A stretch of DNA of 64,000 bases from Actinokineospora diospyrosa (GTDB lineage Bacteria; Actinomycetota; Actinomycetes; Mycobacteriales; Pseudonocardiaceae), in the NCBI RefSeq assembly GCF_024171925.1, contig NZ_JAMTCO010000004.1:479743-543742 (forward strand). Direction: 5' to 3'. Shown in pieces: positions 1 through 8,950 of the stretch. The position numbers were made by a program, and so were the translations under genes. Every line of letters begins with the position of its first letter. Position 1 is the first letter of the stretch. Under the pieces are notes generated by a model. It did not search any database. It was not told the origin of the DNA and was given only the letters and a program-made list of their open reading frames with translations.

Positions 1-221
1 AGCGCCCCCATCGCCTGGACCCCCTCGGGCCGCACCGACTGGTTGGCGCCCACAACGGCCGCCGCGGCCGCGTAGCGCTGCGTGGGCACCCCGGCGCGGA
101 TGCCGGACTCGATCAGCACCCCGCAGGCGCCGACCAGCGCGGTCCCGCACAACACGGCCAGGAACGCGCCCACGAACCCGCTCAGCCGGGTCCTGATCGT
201 CTGCAACGAGAGACTCAGCAC
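1..221 (-). CDS. FtsX-like ABC transporter permease, N-terminal part (runs off window)
   Basis: Only the first 73 codons are inside the window. Reading the minus strand from the GTG at 221 gives an N-terminus beginning VLSLSLQTIRTRLSGFVGAF followed by a hydrophobic segment (LAVLCGTALVGACGVLI) at about residues 22-38. This is the typical start of MacB/FtsX-type permeases, in which one N-terminal membrane helix precedes an extracytoplasmic domain. The start lies 3 bp after the stop of the upstream ATPase gene, so the two form an operon and should build one exporter. The family call rests on the N-terminus and on context; the rest of the protein is not visible. Confidence 0.7.
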   Translation of the reverse strand, partial: MLSLSLQTIRTRLSGFVGAFLAVLCGTALVGACGVLIESGIRAGVPTQRYAAAAAVVGANQSVRPEGVQAMGA

Positions 222-224
222 GGC

Positions 225-950
225 TCACCACTCCCCGAGGTGCGTCATGCGCTCGGCGACCGCGGCGGCAGTCGGCCGCTCAAGCGAGCCTGCCAGCCGA
301 CCGTCCGCGAGGAACAGGGCTCGGTGGGAGTAAGAGGCGGCAACTGGGTCGTGGGTCACCATCAGCACGGTCTGGCCCAAGGTGTCGACCAGGGTGCGCA
401 GCAGCTCTAGCACCTGCCTGCCCGTGCGAGTGTCCAGAGCACCGGTGGGCTCATCAGCCAGCAGCACCTCCGGCCGGGACACGAGTGCGCGGGCAATCGC
501 TACCCGCTGCTGCTGACCGCCAGAGAGCTCAGCAGGCCGGTGACCCAACCGGTTGGCGATGCCCACCTGGTCCACTACCTGCCGCAGCCATGCCCGGTCT
601 GCCTGCTCACCGGCCAGTCGCAGGGGGAGCGTGATGTTCTGCACCACCGTGAGCGAGGGCAGCAGGTTGTACGCCTGGAAGACGAACCCGATCCTGCCGC
701 GTCGCAGCCGGGTCAGCTCGTTCTCGCCAAGACGCGCTAGGTCGGTGTCGCCGAGCATTACGCGCCCCGTCGTCGGCCTATCCAGCCCGGCCGCGCAGTG
801 CAGGAAGGTGCTCTTACCGGACCCTGACGGCCCCATCACGGCGGTGAAGCTGCCCTTGGGTAGTCCTACCGTGACACCGTCCAACGCGGTGACCGCGCCG
901 TCCCCCTTGCCGTACACCTTGCGTACGGCCTCCATCGTCAGCGCCTGCAT
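225..950 (-). CDS. ABC transporter ATP-binding protein, MacB/LolD type
   Basis: A 241-residue cytoplasmic ATPase that should power the FtsX-like permease encoded just downstream. From an alternative start two codons earlier, Walker A (GPSGSGKS) is at about 42-49, the signature LSGGQQQR at 144-151 and Walker B (LLADEP) with TGALD at 165-174; the Q-loop (VFQAYN) and H-loop (VTHD) are also present. The length is normal for the family. The ATG at 950 is chosen because GAAGGA stands 7 nt upstream; the ATG at 956 has almost no spacing. The gene is divergent from a sensor kinase. Such exporters next to two-component genes commonly expel antimicrobial peptides or lipids, but the substrate here is unknown. 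Confidence 0.95.
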   Translation of the reverse strand: MQALTMEAVRKVYGKGDGAVTALDGVTVGLPKGSFTAVMGPSGSGKSTFLHCAAGLDRPTTGRVMLGDTDLARLGENELTRLRRGRIGFVFQAYNLLPSLTVVQNITLPLRLAGEQADRAWLRQVVDQVGIANRLGHRPAELSGGQQQRVAIARALVSRPEVLLADEPTGALDTRTGRQVLELLRTLVDTLGQTVLMVTHDPVAASYSHRALFLADGRLAGSLERPTAAAVAERMTHLGEW

Positions 951-1095
951 CCCCATGTCCTTCGCCCAGTGGTCTGATCTGGGAAAAGTCTGCTTCGCCT
1001 GCGCCTATAGCTCGATCCCGTGAGCAGGCGAATCGATGGTGGTGCCTGCACTACCGCCTGACTGCTGCAGGCAGCACTACCGCACAATCGGCGGT

Positions 1096-2355
1096 ATGAG
1101 CGCCACGTCCACGTTCGGCCGCCTCGACGCAGTGTTCGCTCGGGGCTGGCCCGCGTTGCGCTACCTGCTGCTCGGCGGACTCACCGCGGTGCTGGCGCTG
1201 ATCGCGGTCAGCGGCCTCTTGGTGGTGACCATCATGTGCCTCATCTTCGGCCTAGGCCTACCTGCCGTCCCCGAGGCCCTGCGCATGGTCCGCAGGCTGG
1301 CCAACCTGGAACGGCGAAGGATCGGGCGCGAGCTGGACCTGGTCATCCGCGAGCCCTATCAACCGCTGTCGGGGTCGCTGCGCACCCAGTTGCGGACCCT
1401 AGCGTTCGACCCCGCTACCCGCCGCGACCTCGCCTGGGTCGTGTGGCACAGCATCACGGGGTTGGCACTCGGCCTGGTCGCCCTGGGCTTGGCTTCGGAG
1501 TCAATCAACGAGGCGCTGCTCATGGCCTACTGGTGGTGGGTGCCGGAGGTGGTCGTGACCTCGTTCGGCATCGCGGTCACGTCGTGGGGCATCGCGTGGC
1601 TCTGCCTGGGCATCTCGCTCGGCTGCATCGTCGTCGCGCTCATCGTGCTGCCGCCCGCGGCGCGCTGGCAGGCCAACTTCGGCCACCTCCTGCTCCGCCC
1701 CGCCAAGGGCGTCGCCCTGTCCGACCAGGTCGCCGAGCTGACCGCCTCCCGAGCCGCCGCGCTGGACGCGCACGGTGTCGAACTCCGCCGCATCGAACGC
1801 GACCTGCATGACGGCACCCAGGCACGCATCGCCGCGGTCATCATGCAACTGGGCATCGTCGGCCAACTCCGCACCCGCGACCTCGACGCCGCCTTCGCCA
1901 TGGTCGAGAAGGCCCAGGACACCGCCCTCTCCGCCCTGACCGAACTCCGCGACGTCGTGCGCAGCATCTACCCGCCGATCCTCTCCGACCGCGGCCTTGA
2001 CGGTGCAGTGACCGCTCTAGCCGCCCGCTGCCCCATCCCGTGTGTCCTTGCGATGTCGCCTATAGGCCGTCAACCGGCTGCTGTTGAGGCTGCCGCGTAC
2101 TTCATCATCGCGGAGGCGCTGACCAACGCCACCAAGCATTCCGGGGCCACGACCGTGACCATCGCACTGCACGCGACCGCGGACACCGTGCACATCGAGA
2201 TCACCGACAACGGCCACGGCGGCGCGGACGAGAGCCTGGGCACCGGCCTCACCGGCATCCGCCGCCGAGCCGACGCCTTCGACGGTCGAACGGACCTCAC
2301 CAGCCCGGTCGGCGGCCCGACGGCATTGCGGGTGGCGCTACCGCGCGGGATGTAG
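1096..2355 (+). CDS. Membrane sensor histidine kinase, NarL/DesK (HisKA_3) type
   Basis: A 419-residue kinase. Two hydrophobic blocks (about residues 22-58 and 118-186) hold around four to five membrane helices and match the putative sensor-domain kinases of actinomycetes. The dimerisation box has phospho-acceptor His238 in ERDLHDG. The ATPase N-box is EALTNATKHS (Asn344) and the G-box DNGHGG...GTGLTGI lies near 371-389. The ATG at 1096 is preferred because the upstream 20 codons lack membrane character; its ribosome site is weak. No response regulator lies beside it, which is unusual for this class, so its partner must be outside the window or absent. It is divergent from the ABC exporter genes and may control them. 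Confidence 0.92.
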   Translation: MSATSTFGRLDAVFARGWPALRYLLLGGLTAVLALIAVSGLLVVTIMCLIFGLGLPAVPEALRMVRRLANLERRRIGRELDLVIREPYQPLSGSLRTQLRTLAFDPATRRDLAWVVWHSITGLALGLVALGLASESINEALLMAYWWWVPEVVVTSFGIAVTSWGIAWLCLGISLGCIVVALIVLPPAARWQANFGHLLLRPAKGVALSDQVAELTASRAAALDAHGVELRRIERDLHDGTQARIAAVIMQLGIVGQLRTRDLDAAFAMVEKAQDTALSALTELRDVVRSIYPPILSDRGLDGAVTALAARCPIPCVLAMSPIGRQPAAVEAAAYFIIAEALTNATKHSGATTVTIALHATADTVHIEITDNGHGGADESLGTGLTGIRRRADAFDGRTDLTSPVGGPTALRVALPRGM

Positions 2356-2513
2356 AGGTCCACAAGGGACTTCGAGATCGGCGCGGAGAGCAGCCGTGGG
2401 CTGGGACGCGGTGCAGACTCCGCAGGTCTCGTCCACGATCCGCGCGGAGCCCTCGGCTGCCTCCGTGCGAGCGGGAAACCGGCAGGTGGGCGCGGGGCCG
2501 GCATGATGGTTGG

Positions 2514-2873
2514 GTGGAATCGGTTCGGATTGACTGCTGGTTGTGGGCGGTTCGGCTGGTGAAGACCCGGCCGGAGGGGGCCGCCAGTTGTCGGGGTGGG
2601 CACGTTCGGGTCAATGATCGGCCCGCCAAGCCGTCGACCGTGGTGGTGCCCGGGGATGAGGTGCGGATCCGGGTGGCGGGGACCACGCGGGTCGTCGAGG
2701 TCACGCAGACGATCCGGAAGCGGGTGGGGGCTGGGGTGGCGGCCACCTGCTTGATCGACCGCACGCCGAAGCCGCCGCCGGAGGTGGTGGTTCCGGTGGC
2801 CAAGCGGGAGCGCGGGGCGGGGCGGCCGACGAAGCGGGAGCGGCGGGTGCTGGATCAGTTCCGCAACCAGTAA
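2514..2873 (+). CDS. RNA-binding S4 domain protein (Hsp15/HslR-like)
   Basis: A 119-residue protein starting at GTG. An S4 domain occupies about residues 1-65: RIDCWLWAVRLVKTR, the turn GHVRVNDRPAKPS and VVPGDEVRI. A basic tail follows (KRERGAGRPTKRERR). This is the Hsp15 layout; in Escherichia coli Hsp15 binds 50S subunits that still carry nascent chain after premature termination. The gene stands alone, convergent with the LuxR regulator gene 6 bp downstream. The family assignment is firm; the exact role in actinomycetes is inferred. Confidence 0.92.
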   Translation: MESVRIDCWLWAVRLVKTRPEGAASCRGGHVRVNDRPAKPSTVVVPGDEVRIRVAGTTRVVEVTQTIRKRVGAGVAATCLIDRTPKPPPEVVVPVAKRERGAGRPTKRERRVLDQFRNQ

Positions 2874-2879
2874 GGGTCA

Positions 2880-5744
2880 CTACTGCAGGTCAGACACCCT
2901 GAGGTCGCGGCGGGAAACGACCTTGAGCTTGCGGAGGACTCGGGCGGCGTGTTGTTCGACGGTGCGGGGGGACAGGAAGAGGATCTCCGCGATCTGGTTG
3001 TTCGTGTGGCCCGCCGCCAAGAGGTGGGCTACCTCGCGCTCACGAGGTGAGAGCGTGTTGCCGTAGCCACGGCGGCCCTGCCGGGATGGGGTAGCGATAC
3101 CGAGGGTGCGTAAGAGGTGCCTGCACCGGGCAGCGTCATGGCTCGCACCCAGGTCTTCATAGCGTTCAGCGCAGCGGCTGTACGCCTCGCTAGCGGCAGT
3201 GTCACCGGCGGGAAGTCGGTGGGCCTCGGCTCGTTCCCATGCGACCGCGGCAAGGTAAGGGGCCGATAGATCCTCATACGCGCGGGCAGCCGCAACGTGG
3301 TGCTCAGTGCCCGGCCTCCCCAGGTAATCGGCAACAGCGCCACGGCAAGTGTGCAGCGCGGCAGCGGCAAGAGGCGCGACAACGCCGGTGAGCCCTTCGG
3401 CCAGCCACCGGACGACGTCCTCAGCGTCGTGCACGCGGTCCGCGGCGAGGTAAGCGTCAACGGCGGCCGGGGCCAACTCCCCCGCCCAAGCCCAGACGTC
3501 CTTGCGGCGCAACAGGGCCATGCCCGCGTCGGCTTCGACGACGGCGAGCACCGGGTCGTCGTCGCGCAGCGCGAGGCGGATCAGGCCCGCGCTGCCACCG
3601 AGGGCGACGGGGGTGATGGCGTTGCGGGGGGTGCGGATGCCGGTGTCGGTCAGGTGCGTCGCGGCCGCGGCCCATTCGCCCCGGGTCAGGGCGAGGAGGC
3701 CGAGCACGAGGTTCAGCTCGGTGGCCACGGCGACCAGTTCGCGGTACTCGACCAGCAACGACTCGGCCCGCGCGGCCAGCCCGTCCCAGGCACCGGTGAA
3801 CCAGTCGAGGCGGATGGCGGTGCTGCGCGCGGTGCTGAGCACGTACAGCGCCCCGCTCTCCTCGGCGGCGCGGGTGCCGAACCGCAGGTGGTGGCGCGCG
3901 GTGTCGAAGCGGCCGATGATGGTCAGCGAGTCGCCGAGGTTGCTGTGCGCGCGGGCGATCTGGCGCTGCTCCCCCAGCGTCTTGGCGACCGTCGGCAGCG
4001 TCTCCAGCCGGTCGCGCAGCTCCGGGTCGCCGATGGCCACCATCGACCCGACCACGTTGGCCATCAGCCAGATCCGCGACTCCGGGTCCGCGCAGTGCGC
4101 CGCGATCGCGTCGGCCTTGCGCATCCACGGGGTGACCAGGGTCAGCGGGGTGTCCCCGGTGAACGGCTGGGCCAGCGCGCTCATGCACTTGGCCGCCAGG
4201 TCCTCGCGCCCGGAGAGCTCGTCGACGGCCAGTTCCAGCTGGGCGCGGCCCTCGGCGAGCGAGTCGTTCTGCCGCGACAGCAGTATCCCCAACTGCATGC
4301 GGACCTCCCCGCGCGCCGACGCCGAGAGCCTGCGGTCGACCAGCAGCCGCTTGAGCAGCAGGGCCGAGCCGCGGATGTCGACGCCGATGAGCGACGCCTC
4401 GCCGAGCTTCACGCCGAGGCGGTCGACGTCGGCGCCGGTCAGGGCCGGTTCGGCGAGCAGGCGGCGCAGCAGCGGGGTCGCGGTGGTCGCGTCGGAGACG
4501 GCGAGGGCCTGGTCGGCGGCGGCCTCGCCGTAGCGCAGCCAGTCGGCGCGGCGGTTGGCCAACCTGCTGTGCTCGGCGAGCTGCACCAGCGGCAGCGGGT
4601 CGAGCGCGCTGAGCAGGCGCACGGCCCTGGCGTGCAGCTCGCGGCGCTCCATCGCGCTGATCGTGCTGTAGACGGCCTGGCGGGCGAGGGTGTGCCGGAA
4701 GGCGCAGGTGCCGTCGCCCTGGTCGTGCAGGATCGAGCAGGCGGCGGACTCCTCGACCGCGGCGCGCAACCGGTCGCCGGTGAGCCGGGCGACCTGCCCC
4801 AGCAGGTCCACCCCGGCGGGGATGGCGAACACCGCGGCGGCGCGGACCAGCCTGCTCGCGTCCGGGGACAGCGCGGCCAGCCGCTCGGCGACCGACTCGC
4901 GCAGCAGCACCGGCACCTCGCCCTGGTCCGAGAGCCGTCGGGCGGTGATCTCGGTGACGTCGGTGCCCTCGGCGAGGGCCCGGCCGCGCAGCGCGCGCAG
5001 CACCTCCTCCAGCACGAACGGCAACCCGGCGGTCTGCTCGTGCAGCTCGGCGGCGAACGCGGCGCTCACCGCGTCGGTGCGCAGGATCGCCGCGGCCAGC
5101 ATCCGGACCTGGGCGGGGCCTAACGGCCGCAGCCGCACCAGCTCCGCGCTGACCCCGGAACCCGGCCGGTACGCGGTGCCCAGCGGCATGTCACCGGAGA
5201 CGTCCTCGCGCCGGTAGGTCACCGCGACCGCGAGCTCCGGGGGCGGGTCGGCCATCAGGAAGCGCAGCAGCTGCAGGGTCCCGTCGTCGGCCCAGTGCAG
5301 GTCCTCGACCACCAGCAGCGCGGGGCCGAGCGCGGCCAGCACCTCGCGGATCGCCCGGAACAGCAGGTGCCGGTCGAAGGCGGGGTCGGCGGTGGCGGTC
5401 TGCGGGCGCGGCAGCACGTCGGCCAGCTCCGGGATCACCGTGCGCAGCACCGAGGTCACCGGGCTCAGCTCGCCGCAGCGGGCCAACCGCTCGCGCGCGT
5501 GGCGCAGCGCCTCCAGCACCGCGCCGAGGACGAACGGCTCGCGCAACTGCTGGCAGTACCCGATGAGCACGACCGGGGAGTCGGTGTCCATCGTGGCCAC
5601 CAGCTCGCGGACCAGTCTGCTCTTGCCGACGCCCGCCTCGCCCTCCACCTGCACCAGCGCGGGCCTGCGGCGCACGAGCAGTTGCAGCAAGCCGAGTTCG
5701 TGCTCGCGGCCGATGAGTTGGGTGTGCGGTTCGTGGCCGGTCAT
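2880..5744 (-). CDS. Large LuxR-family (LAL) ATP-dependent transcriptional regulator
   Basis: A 954-residue MalT/LAL-type regulator. An AAA/NTPase domain at the N-terminus has Walker A GEAGVGKS (35-42) and Walker B LLVVEDLHWADD (143-154). A long alpha-helical, TPR-like middle region follows. The C-terminus is a LuxR/NarL helix-turn-helix (LSPREREVAHLLAAGHTNNQIAEIL, then SPRTVEQHAARVLRKLKV) at about 893-947. It starts at an ATG with GGGAGA upstream. The gene follows the secreted protease gene on the same strand, separated by a strong hairpin. LAL proteins often activate secondary-metabolite or sugar-use genes; no target is evident nearby. Confidence 0.95.
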   Translation of the reverse strand: MTGHEPHTQLIGREHELGLLQLLVRRRPALVQVEGEAGVGKSRLVRELVATMDTDSPVVLIGYCQQLREPFVLGAVLEALRHARERLARCGELSPVTSVLRTVIPELADVLPRPQTATADPAFDRHLLFRAIREVLAALGPALLVVEDLHWADDGTLQLLRFLMADPPPELAVAVTYRREDVSGDMPLGTAYRPGSGVSAELVRLRPLGPAQVRMLAAAILRTDAVSAAFAAELHEQTAGLPFVLEEVLRALRGRALAEGTDVTEITARRLSDQGEVPVLLRESVAERLAALSPDASRLVRAAAVFAIPAGVDLLGQVARLTGDRLRAAVEESAACSILHDQGDGTCAFRHTLARQAVYSTISAMERRELHARAVRLLSALDPLPLVQLAEHSRLANRRADWLRYGEAAADQALAVSDATTATPLLRRLLAEPALTGADVDRLGVKLGEASLIGVDIRGSALLLKRLLVDRRLSASARGEVRMQLGILLSRQNDSLAEGRAQLELAVDELSGREDLAAKCMSALAQPFTGDTPLTLVTPWMRKADAIAAHCADPESRIWLMANVVGSMVAIGDPELRDRLETLPTVAKTLGEQRQIARAHSNLGDSLTIIGRFDTARHHLRFGTRAAEESGALYVLSTARSTAIRLDWFTGAWDGLAARAESLLVEYRELVAVATELNLVLGLLALTRGEWAAAATHLTDTGIRTPRNAITPVALGGSAGLIRLALRDDDPVLAVVEADAGMALLRRKDVWAWAGELAPAAVDAYLAADRVHDAEDVVRWLAEGLTGVVAPLAAAALHTCRGAVADYLGRPGTEHHVAAARAYEDLSAPYLAAVAWERAEAHRLPAGDTAASEAYSRCAERYEDLGASHDAARCRHLLRTLGIATPSRQGRRGYGNTLSPREREVAHLLAAGHTNNQIAEILFLSPRTVEQHAARVLRKLKVVSRRDLRVSDLQ

Positions 5745-5761
5745 GGCTCTCCCATCACCGT

Positions 5762-5791
5762 GGGGCGGGGGGCCGGTTCGCCCCCCGCCCC
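5762..5791 (-). terminator. GC-rich perfect hairpin between protease and LuxR genes
   Basis: A perfect 12-bp stem (5762-5773 with 5780-5791) and a 6-nt loop. It lies 28 bp downstream of the serine protease stop on the minus strand and upstream of the LuxR gene start. No U-tract follows, so it may act as an actinomycete-style terminator without a U-run or as an mRNA-stabilising structure. Confidence 0.55.
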
Positions 5792-5818
5792 GCGGTTCAC
5801 CTCAGTGATCAGTCCACA

Positions 5819-6538
5819 TCAGACACCCGCGACGGACTGGATCCAGGAACGGTAGCGGGTGATGTTGGTGTAGGTCGTGTAGTCCGAGCGGTTGCTGGTC
5901 GAGGCGACCCCGACCTGGCGGCCACTGGCGAACATGGGGCCACCGGAGTCACCGCCCGCGGTGATGCCGTTGTACCAGTAGGCACCGACGCCCACGCCGC
6001 CGAAGTAGTCGCGGTCGTTGACCGTGGCGACCCGGACCGTGGCGACCTTGAGGTAGCGCGACTGGCAGTTGATCTCGGCCTGGTTGGTGCAGGTGGCGCC
6101 CCAGCCCAGCACCGAGACGTACTGGTTGACCGCGACGTCGGCGGTGGTGCCCAGCGGCGACGGGGTGTTGTTGACCGCGCGGTCCAAGCGCACGATCGCC
6201 AGGTCGGCCGCGGAGTGGGTGGTGGTCTGCGACCCGTAGGCGATGGTGCCGCCGGTGGTCTGGTCGAGGCTGCCGATGCGGAAGGACAGGGACCCGCCGA
6301 CGCAGTGCCGGGCGGTGAGGACGTAGCGGGGGGCGATCAGCGTCGCGGTGCAGTTCTGCGTTCCGTTGAGGAACAGCCGAGCCGCCCACGGCGCGTTCTG
6401 GTTGTACGTGCCGCCGCCGATGATCTGGACGCTGCCACCGGGCTCCTCGGGCGGGGCGGGCTTGGCCGAGGCGGACGGGGCGATCGCGAGCGCCGCGGCG
6501 ACCGCGGCCAGGGCGACTACCGCTTTGAACACCTTCAT
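5819..6538 (-). CDS. Secreted trypsin-like serine protease (S1 family)
   Basis: A 239-residue precursor. Residues 1-25 are a Sec signal peptide (MKVFKAVVALAAVAAALAIA..ASA). The mature enzyme probably begins at the IIGG motif at residues 39-42, the chymotrypsin-fold activation site, after a short propeptide. The catalytic triad is visible: His78 in TARHC, Asp112 in ADLAIV and Ser198 in GGDSGG. Cysteines pair as in streptogrisin/trypsin homologues. The start at 6538 is set by GGAGGAAAG upstream; a longer frame to 6658 has no ribosome site before it. The residue normally Cys before GDSGG is Ala/Gly here, so one common disulphide is missing. Confidence 0.94.
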   Translation of the reverse strand: MKVFKAVVALAAVAAALAIAPSASAKPAPPEEPGGSVQIIGGGTYNQNAPWAARLFLNGTQNCTATLIAPRYVLTARHCVGGSLSFRIGSLDQTTGGTIAYGSQTTTHSAADLAIVRLDRAVNNTPSPLGTTADVAVNQYVSVLGWGATCTNQAEINCQSRYLKVATVRVATVNDRDYFGGVGVGAYWYNGITAGGDSGGPMFASGRQVGVASTSNRSDYTTYTNITRYRSWIQSVAGV

Positions 6539-6862
6539 GTGCCATCGCTTTCCTCCGCGCCGGGACAGGGTGCGCGGATTGTCGACCGGCCCGGCGGGAC
6601 ACCGGGCCGTGCAGGGGGACACCCGCAAATAGTGCTGATGGCGACAGAGGGTGATCAATCCGTACCGGACACTTATAAATTGTAGAAGCGGTACTTACTT
6701 TGACAGAATTGATCCGGAACCACCTATTCATCCCGGTCGGCTGTCAACCGTATGCCGGTCGCCGGGGGTGCGAAGTTCCCCCGCCCGGGGTGGCGCGATC
6801 GTTCAAGACCACGCACCCGACCGGACCTACCCTTGCCTCAGTCGAGTCGGAGGGAGGGCCCC
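6539..6862. promoter_or_regulatory. Divergent intergenic region, locally AT-rich
   Basis: A 324-bp spacer between the divergent protease and AraC genes. A strikingly AT-rich core (about 6660-6735) contains TTGACA at 6700-6705 and TATTCA at 6725-6730, a rough -35/-10 pair with long (19-bp) spacing reading towards the AraC gene. TATAAATTGTAG-like sequence at 6674-6685 could serve the protease in the other direction. No gene is seen in it. Confidence 0.4.
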
Positions 6863-7768
6863 GTGGACGAGTTCGCCAGCGCGCGGTTGGTCGGCGTGGT
6901 GCGCCGCGGCCTCGCCGTCGCCGGGATCGAGACCACCGCTCCCCCGGCCCGCGGCGCACTGCTCCCGCTGTCGGCGAAGCGCCGGTACTTGGCGGGGATC
7001 GCCCGCGAGCACGGGCTGCTGCCGTTGCTGCGGGTCGGCGCCGTGCTACCGGAACTGGCCGCGGACCCCGCGGTCTCGGCGCTGTCGCGGACGGACTCCC
7101 CGGCGGACCTGGTCGAGCGGTGGCGCCGGTTGGAGCGGTTCACCCACTCGCGGCACCGGGTCGAGGTAGCCGGCCGTGGTGTCGACGAACTGGACCTGAC
7201 GCACGTCGGGCCGCCGGGGTCGCCGCCGGAACCGGCTGAGGACGCGGTGGTGCTCGGGGTGCTGGTGGCACTGCTCGGACTGATCGGGGTCCGGGGCGTT
7301 GGGGTGACCGCCGGTGAGGTGGAGGTGTGCGTCTCCGGGGAGTTCGTCGCCCCGCTACCGGAGTCCGGATCCGCGCGGTGGCACGTGACGTGGACTTCAA
7401 CGGCGGCGCCGGATCCGGTGATACTCGGCGAACAGGACGTGGTGGCTGCCGCACGCGGACTGCTCGGCGCCGACCTCGCCCGGCGGTGGACGGTGGACGA
7501 GCTGGCCGGACGGCTGGGGACCTCGCGGCGCGGCCTGCAACGGCGACTGCGGGAGGCGGGCGGCTTCCAGGACATGCTGGGCACAGCGCGAACCGAGGCC
7601 GCGGCGGGATTGTTGCTGGGCGGGGCGCATTCACTGAGCACGATCGGGTTCGCGTGCGGATACACCGACCAACCCCACTTCACCCGCGACTTCACACGGC
7701 GGACCGCCATGACGCCCTCAGCGTATCGAGGGGCGTTCGGGGCCTCACACAAGATCAAACCGCGCTGA
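6863..7768 (+). CDS. AraC-family transcriptional regulator
   Basis: A 301-residue protein. The N-terminal two thirds resemble the AraC-binding/arabinose-like domain of OruR/ArgR-type regulators (the RYLAGIAREHGLLPLL start region is typical). The C-terminal 85 residues form a double helix-turn-helix: WTVDELAGRLGTSRRGLQRRL and then IGFACGYTDQPHFTRDFTR...TPSAYR. The GTG at 6863 is chosen over an ATG at 6752 because GGAGGGAGG sits just upstream and the extra 37 codons look non-coding. It is divergent from the protease gene, which is a plausible target. Confidence 0.92.
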   Translation: MDEFASARLVGVVRRGLAVAGIETTAPPARGALLPLSAKRRYLAGIAREHGLLPLLRVGAVLPELAADPAVSALSRTDSPADLVERWRRLERFTHSRHRVEVAGRGVDELDLTHVGPPGSPPEPAEDAVVLGVLVALLGLIGVRGVGVTAGEVEVCVSGEFVAPLPESGSARWHVTWTSTAAPDPVILGEQDVVAAARGLLGADLARRWTVDELAGRLGTSRRGLQRRLREAGGFQDMLGTARTEAAAGLLLGGAHSLSTIGFACGYTDQPHFTRDFTRRTAMTPSAYRGAFGASHKIKPR

Positions 7769-7770
7769 GC

Positions 7771-8160
7771 AGCCCCCGATACACAGCTTACCGGCGAAGG
7801 CCGGCGGAACACGCCCGCCGAGTGGCGGGCTGTGGACAACTCAGCTGGGGGTCGGGCCCACCGGAAGTAGTGATGAGTCCGAAGGAGACCGGGATAGACG
7901 CGGCCCTCGGGGTCGGGCTGCAACTAGCCCGGCAACCGGCGGAGCCGGGGAGCGCGTCGTGGCGGCAGGGCTGACGGAATACGCCCGGCGAGAGGCGGGC
8001 CATGGACAACTCGACTGTGGGGCAGAGAAATCGGGGCACGCCGGAAGTGGCGGTGGGGCTGACGGAATGCGGTCGGTGAGTGGTGGGGTTGTGGACGATT
8101 CGGTTGTAGGTAGGGGAAATCGAGGCATGCCCGGAGGTGGTGGTGCCGTGAGAGTGGAGG
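7771..8160. repeat. Degenerate ~88-bp repeats with a DnaA-box-containing element
   Basis: A 400-bp spacer between the AraC and SDR genes, made of diverged direct repeats. Blocks beginning at about 7806, 7976 and 8064 share GGAAT/CACGCCCG...GGCGGG..GTGGACAAC..; the last two are 88 bp apart. At 7771-7793 is the motif AGCCCCCGATACACAGC, followed 60 bp later by TGTGGACAA (7831-7839). The same arrangement occurs twice at 39981-40200. Long open frames cross this region but they look non-coding. Confidence 0.6.
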
Positions 8161-8168
8161 AGATGGGG

Positions 8169-8918
8169 ATGGAACTGGCTGGGCGGACGGTGTTGGTGAC
8201 GGGTGGGGCGCGGGGGGTCGGGCTGGAGTTGACCCGGCAGTTGGTGGGGTTGGGGGCGCGGGTTGTGGCGGTGGGCCGGGACGCGGCGGCGCTGGACGCG
8301 GTGGTGGCGGAGCACGGGTCGCGGGTGTCGGGGTACGTGGTCGACCTGGCGGACCCGGTGGCGACGGCGGGGTTCGTGGCGGCGGTGGTGCGGTGGCACC
8401 CGGAGCTGTCGGTGGTGATCAACAACGCTGGGGTGCAGACGCCGGTGGAATACCTGCGGGACGACGTGACTCACGCCAGGGCGGCGGCGCGGCAGGAGAT
8501 CGCGATCAACCTGGAGGCGGTGGTCACGCTGTCGACGGGGTTGCTGCCGTGGCTGAGCGAGCGGGACTCGGCGGCGATCGTCAACATCACGACGGGCCTG
8601 GCGCTCGCGCCCAAGGCGTCGGCACCGGTTTACTGCGCGACGAAGGCGGCGGTGCGGACGTTCACCAGAGCCCTGCGCTACCAGTGCGAGGCCGACGCGC
8701 CCCACGTGAAGGTGATCGACGCCGTGTTCCCCCTGGTCGACACCGACATGACCCGCGGCAGGGGCACCAACAAGATCACCGCGACCGCGGCGGCGACCGC
8801 CGTCCTCAACAGCATCCGCCGGGGCGCGCCGATCGCCTACATCGGGAAGACGGGCCTGCTCAACACGATCATGCGGGTATCCCCGGCGCTGGGACACAAG
8901 ATCATGCGCGCCAGCTAA
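8169..8918 (+). CDS. Short-chain dehydrogenase/reductase (SDR)
   Basis: A 249-residue classical SDR. It has the NAD(P)-binding motif TGGARGVG at about 11-18, NNAG near residue 91 and the catalytic YCATK (Tyr-x-x-x-Lys) near 155. Its sequence is closest in style to DltE-like oxidoreductases (VFPLVDTDMTRGRG). The ATG at 8169 is preferred because GGAGGAG ends 6 nt upstream; a second ATG at 8163 has no spacing. The gene stands alone, and nothing nearby reveals its substrate. Confidence 0.9.
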   Translation: MELAGRTVLVTGGARGVGLELTRQLVGLGARVVAVGRDAAALDAVVAEHGSRVSGYVVDLADPVATAGFVAAVVRWHPELSVVINNAGVQTPVEYLRDDVTHARAAARQEIAINLEAVVTLSTGLLPWLSERDSAAIVNITTGLALAPKASAPVYCATKAAVRTFTRALRYQCEADAPHVKVIDAVFPLVDTDMTRGRGTNKITATAAATAVLNSIRRGAPIAYIGKTGLLNTIMRVSPALGHKIMRAS

Positions 8919-8950
8919 CCCCCGACCGAGACGCCAGCCCCGCCACGCTC

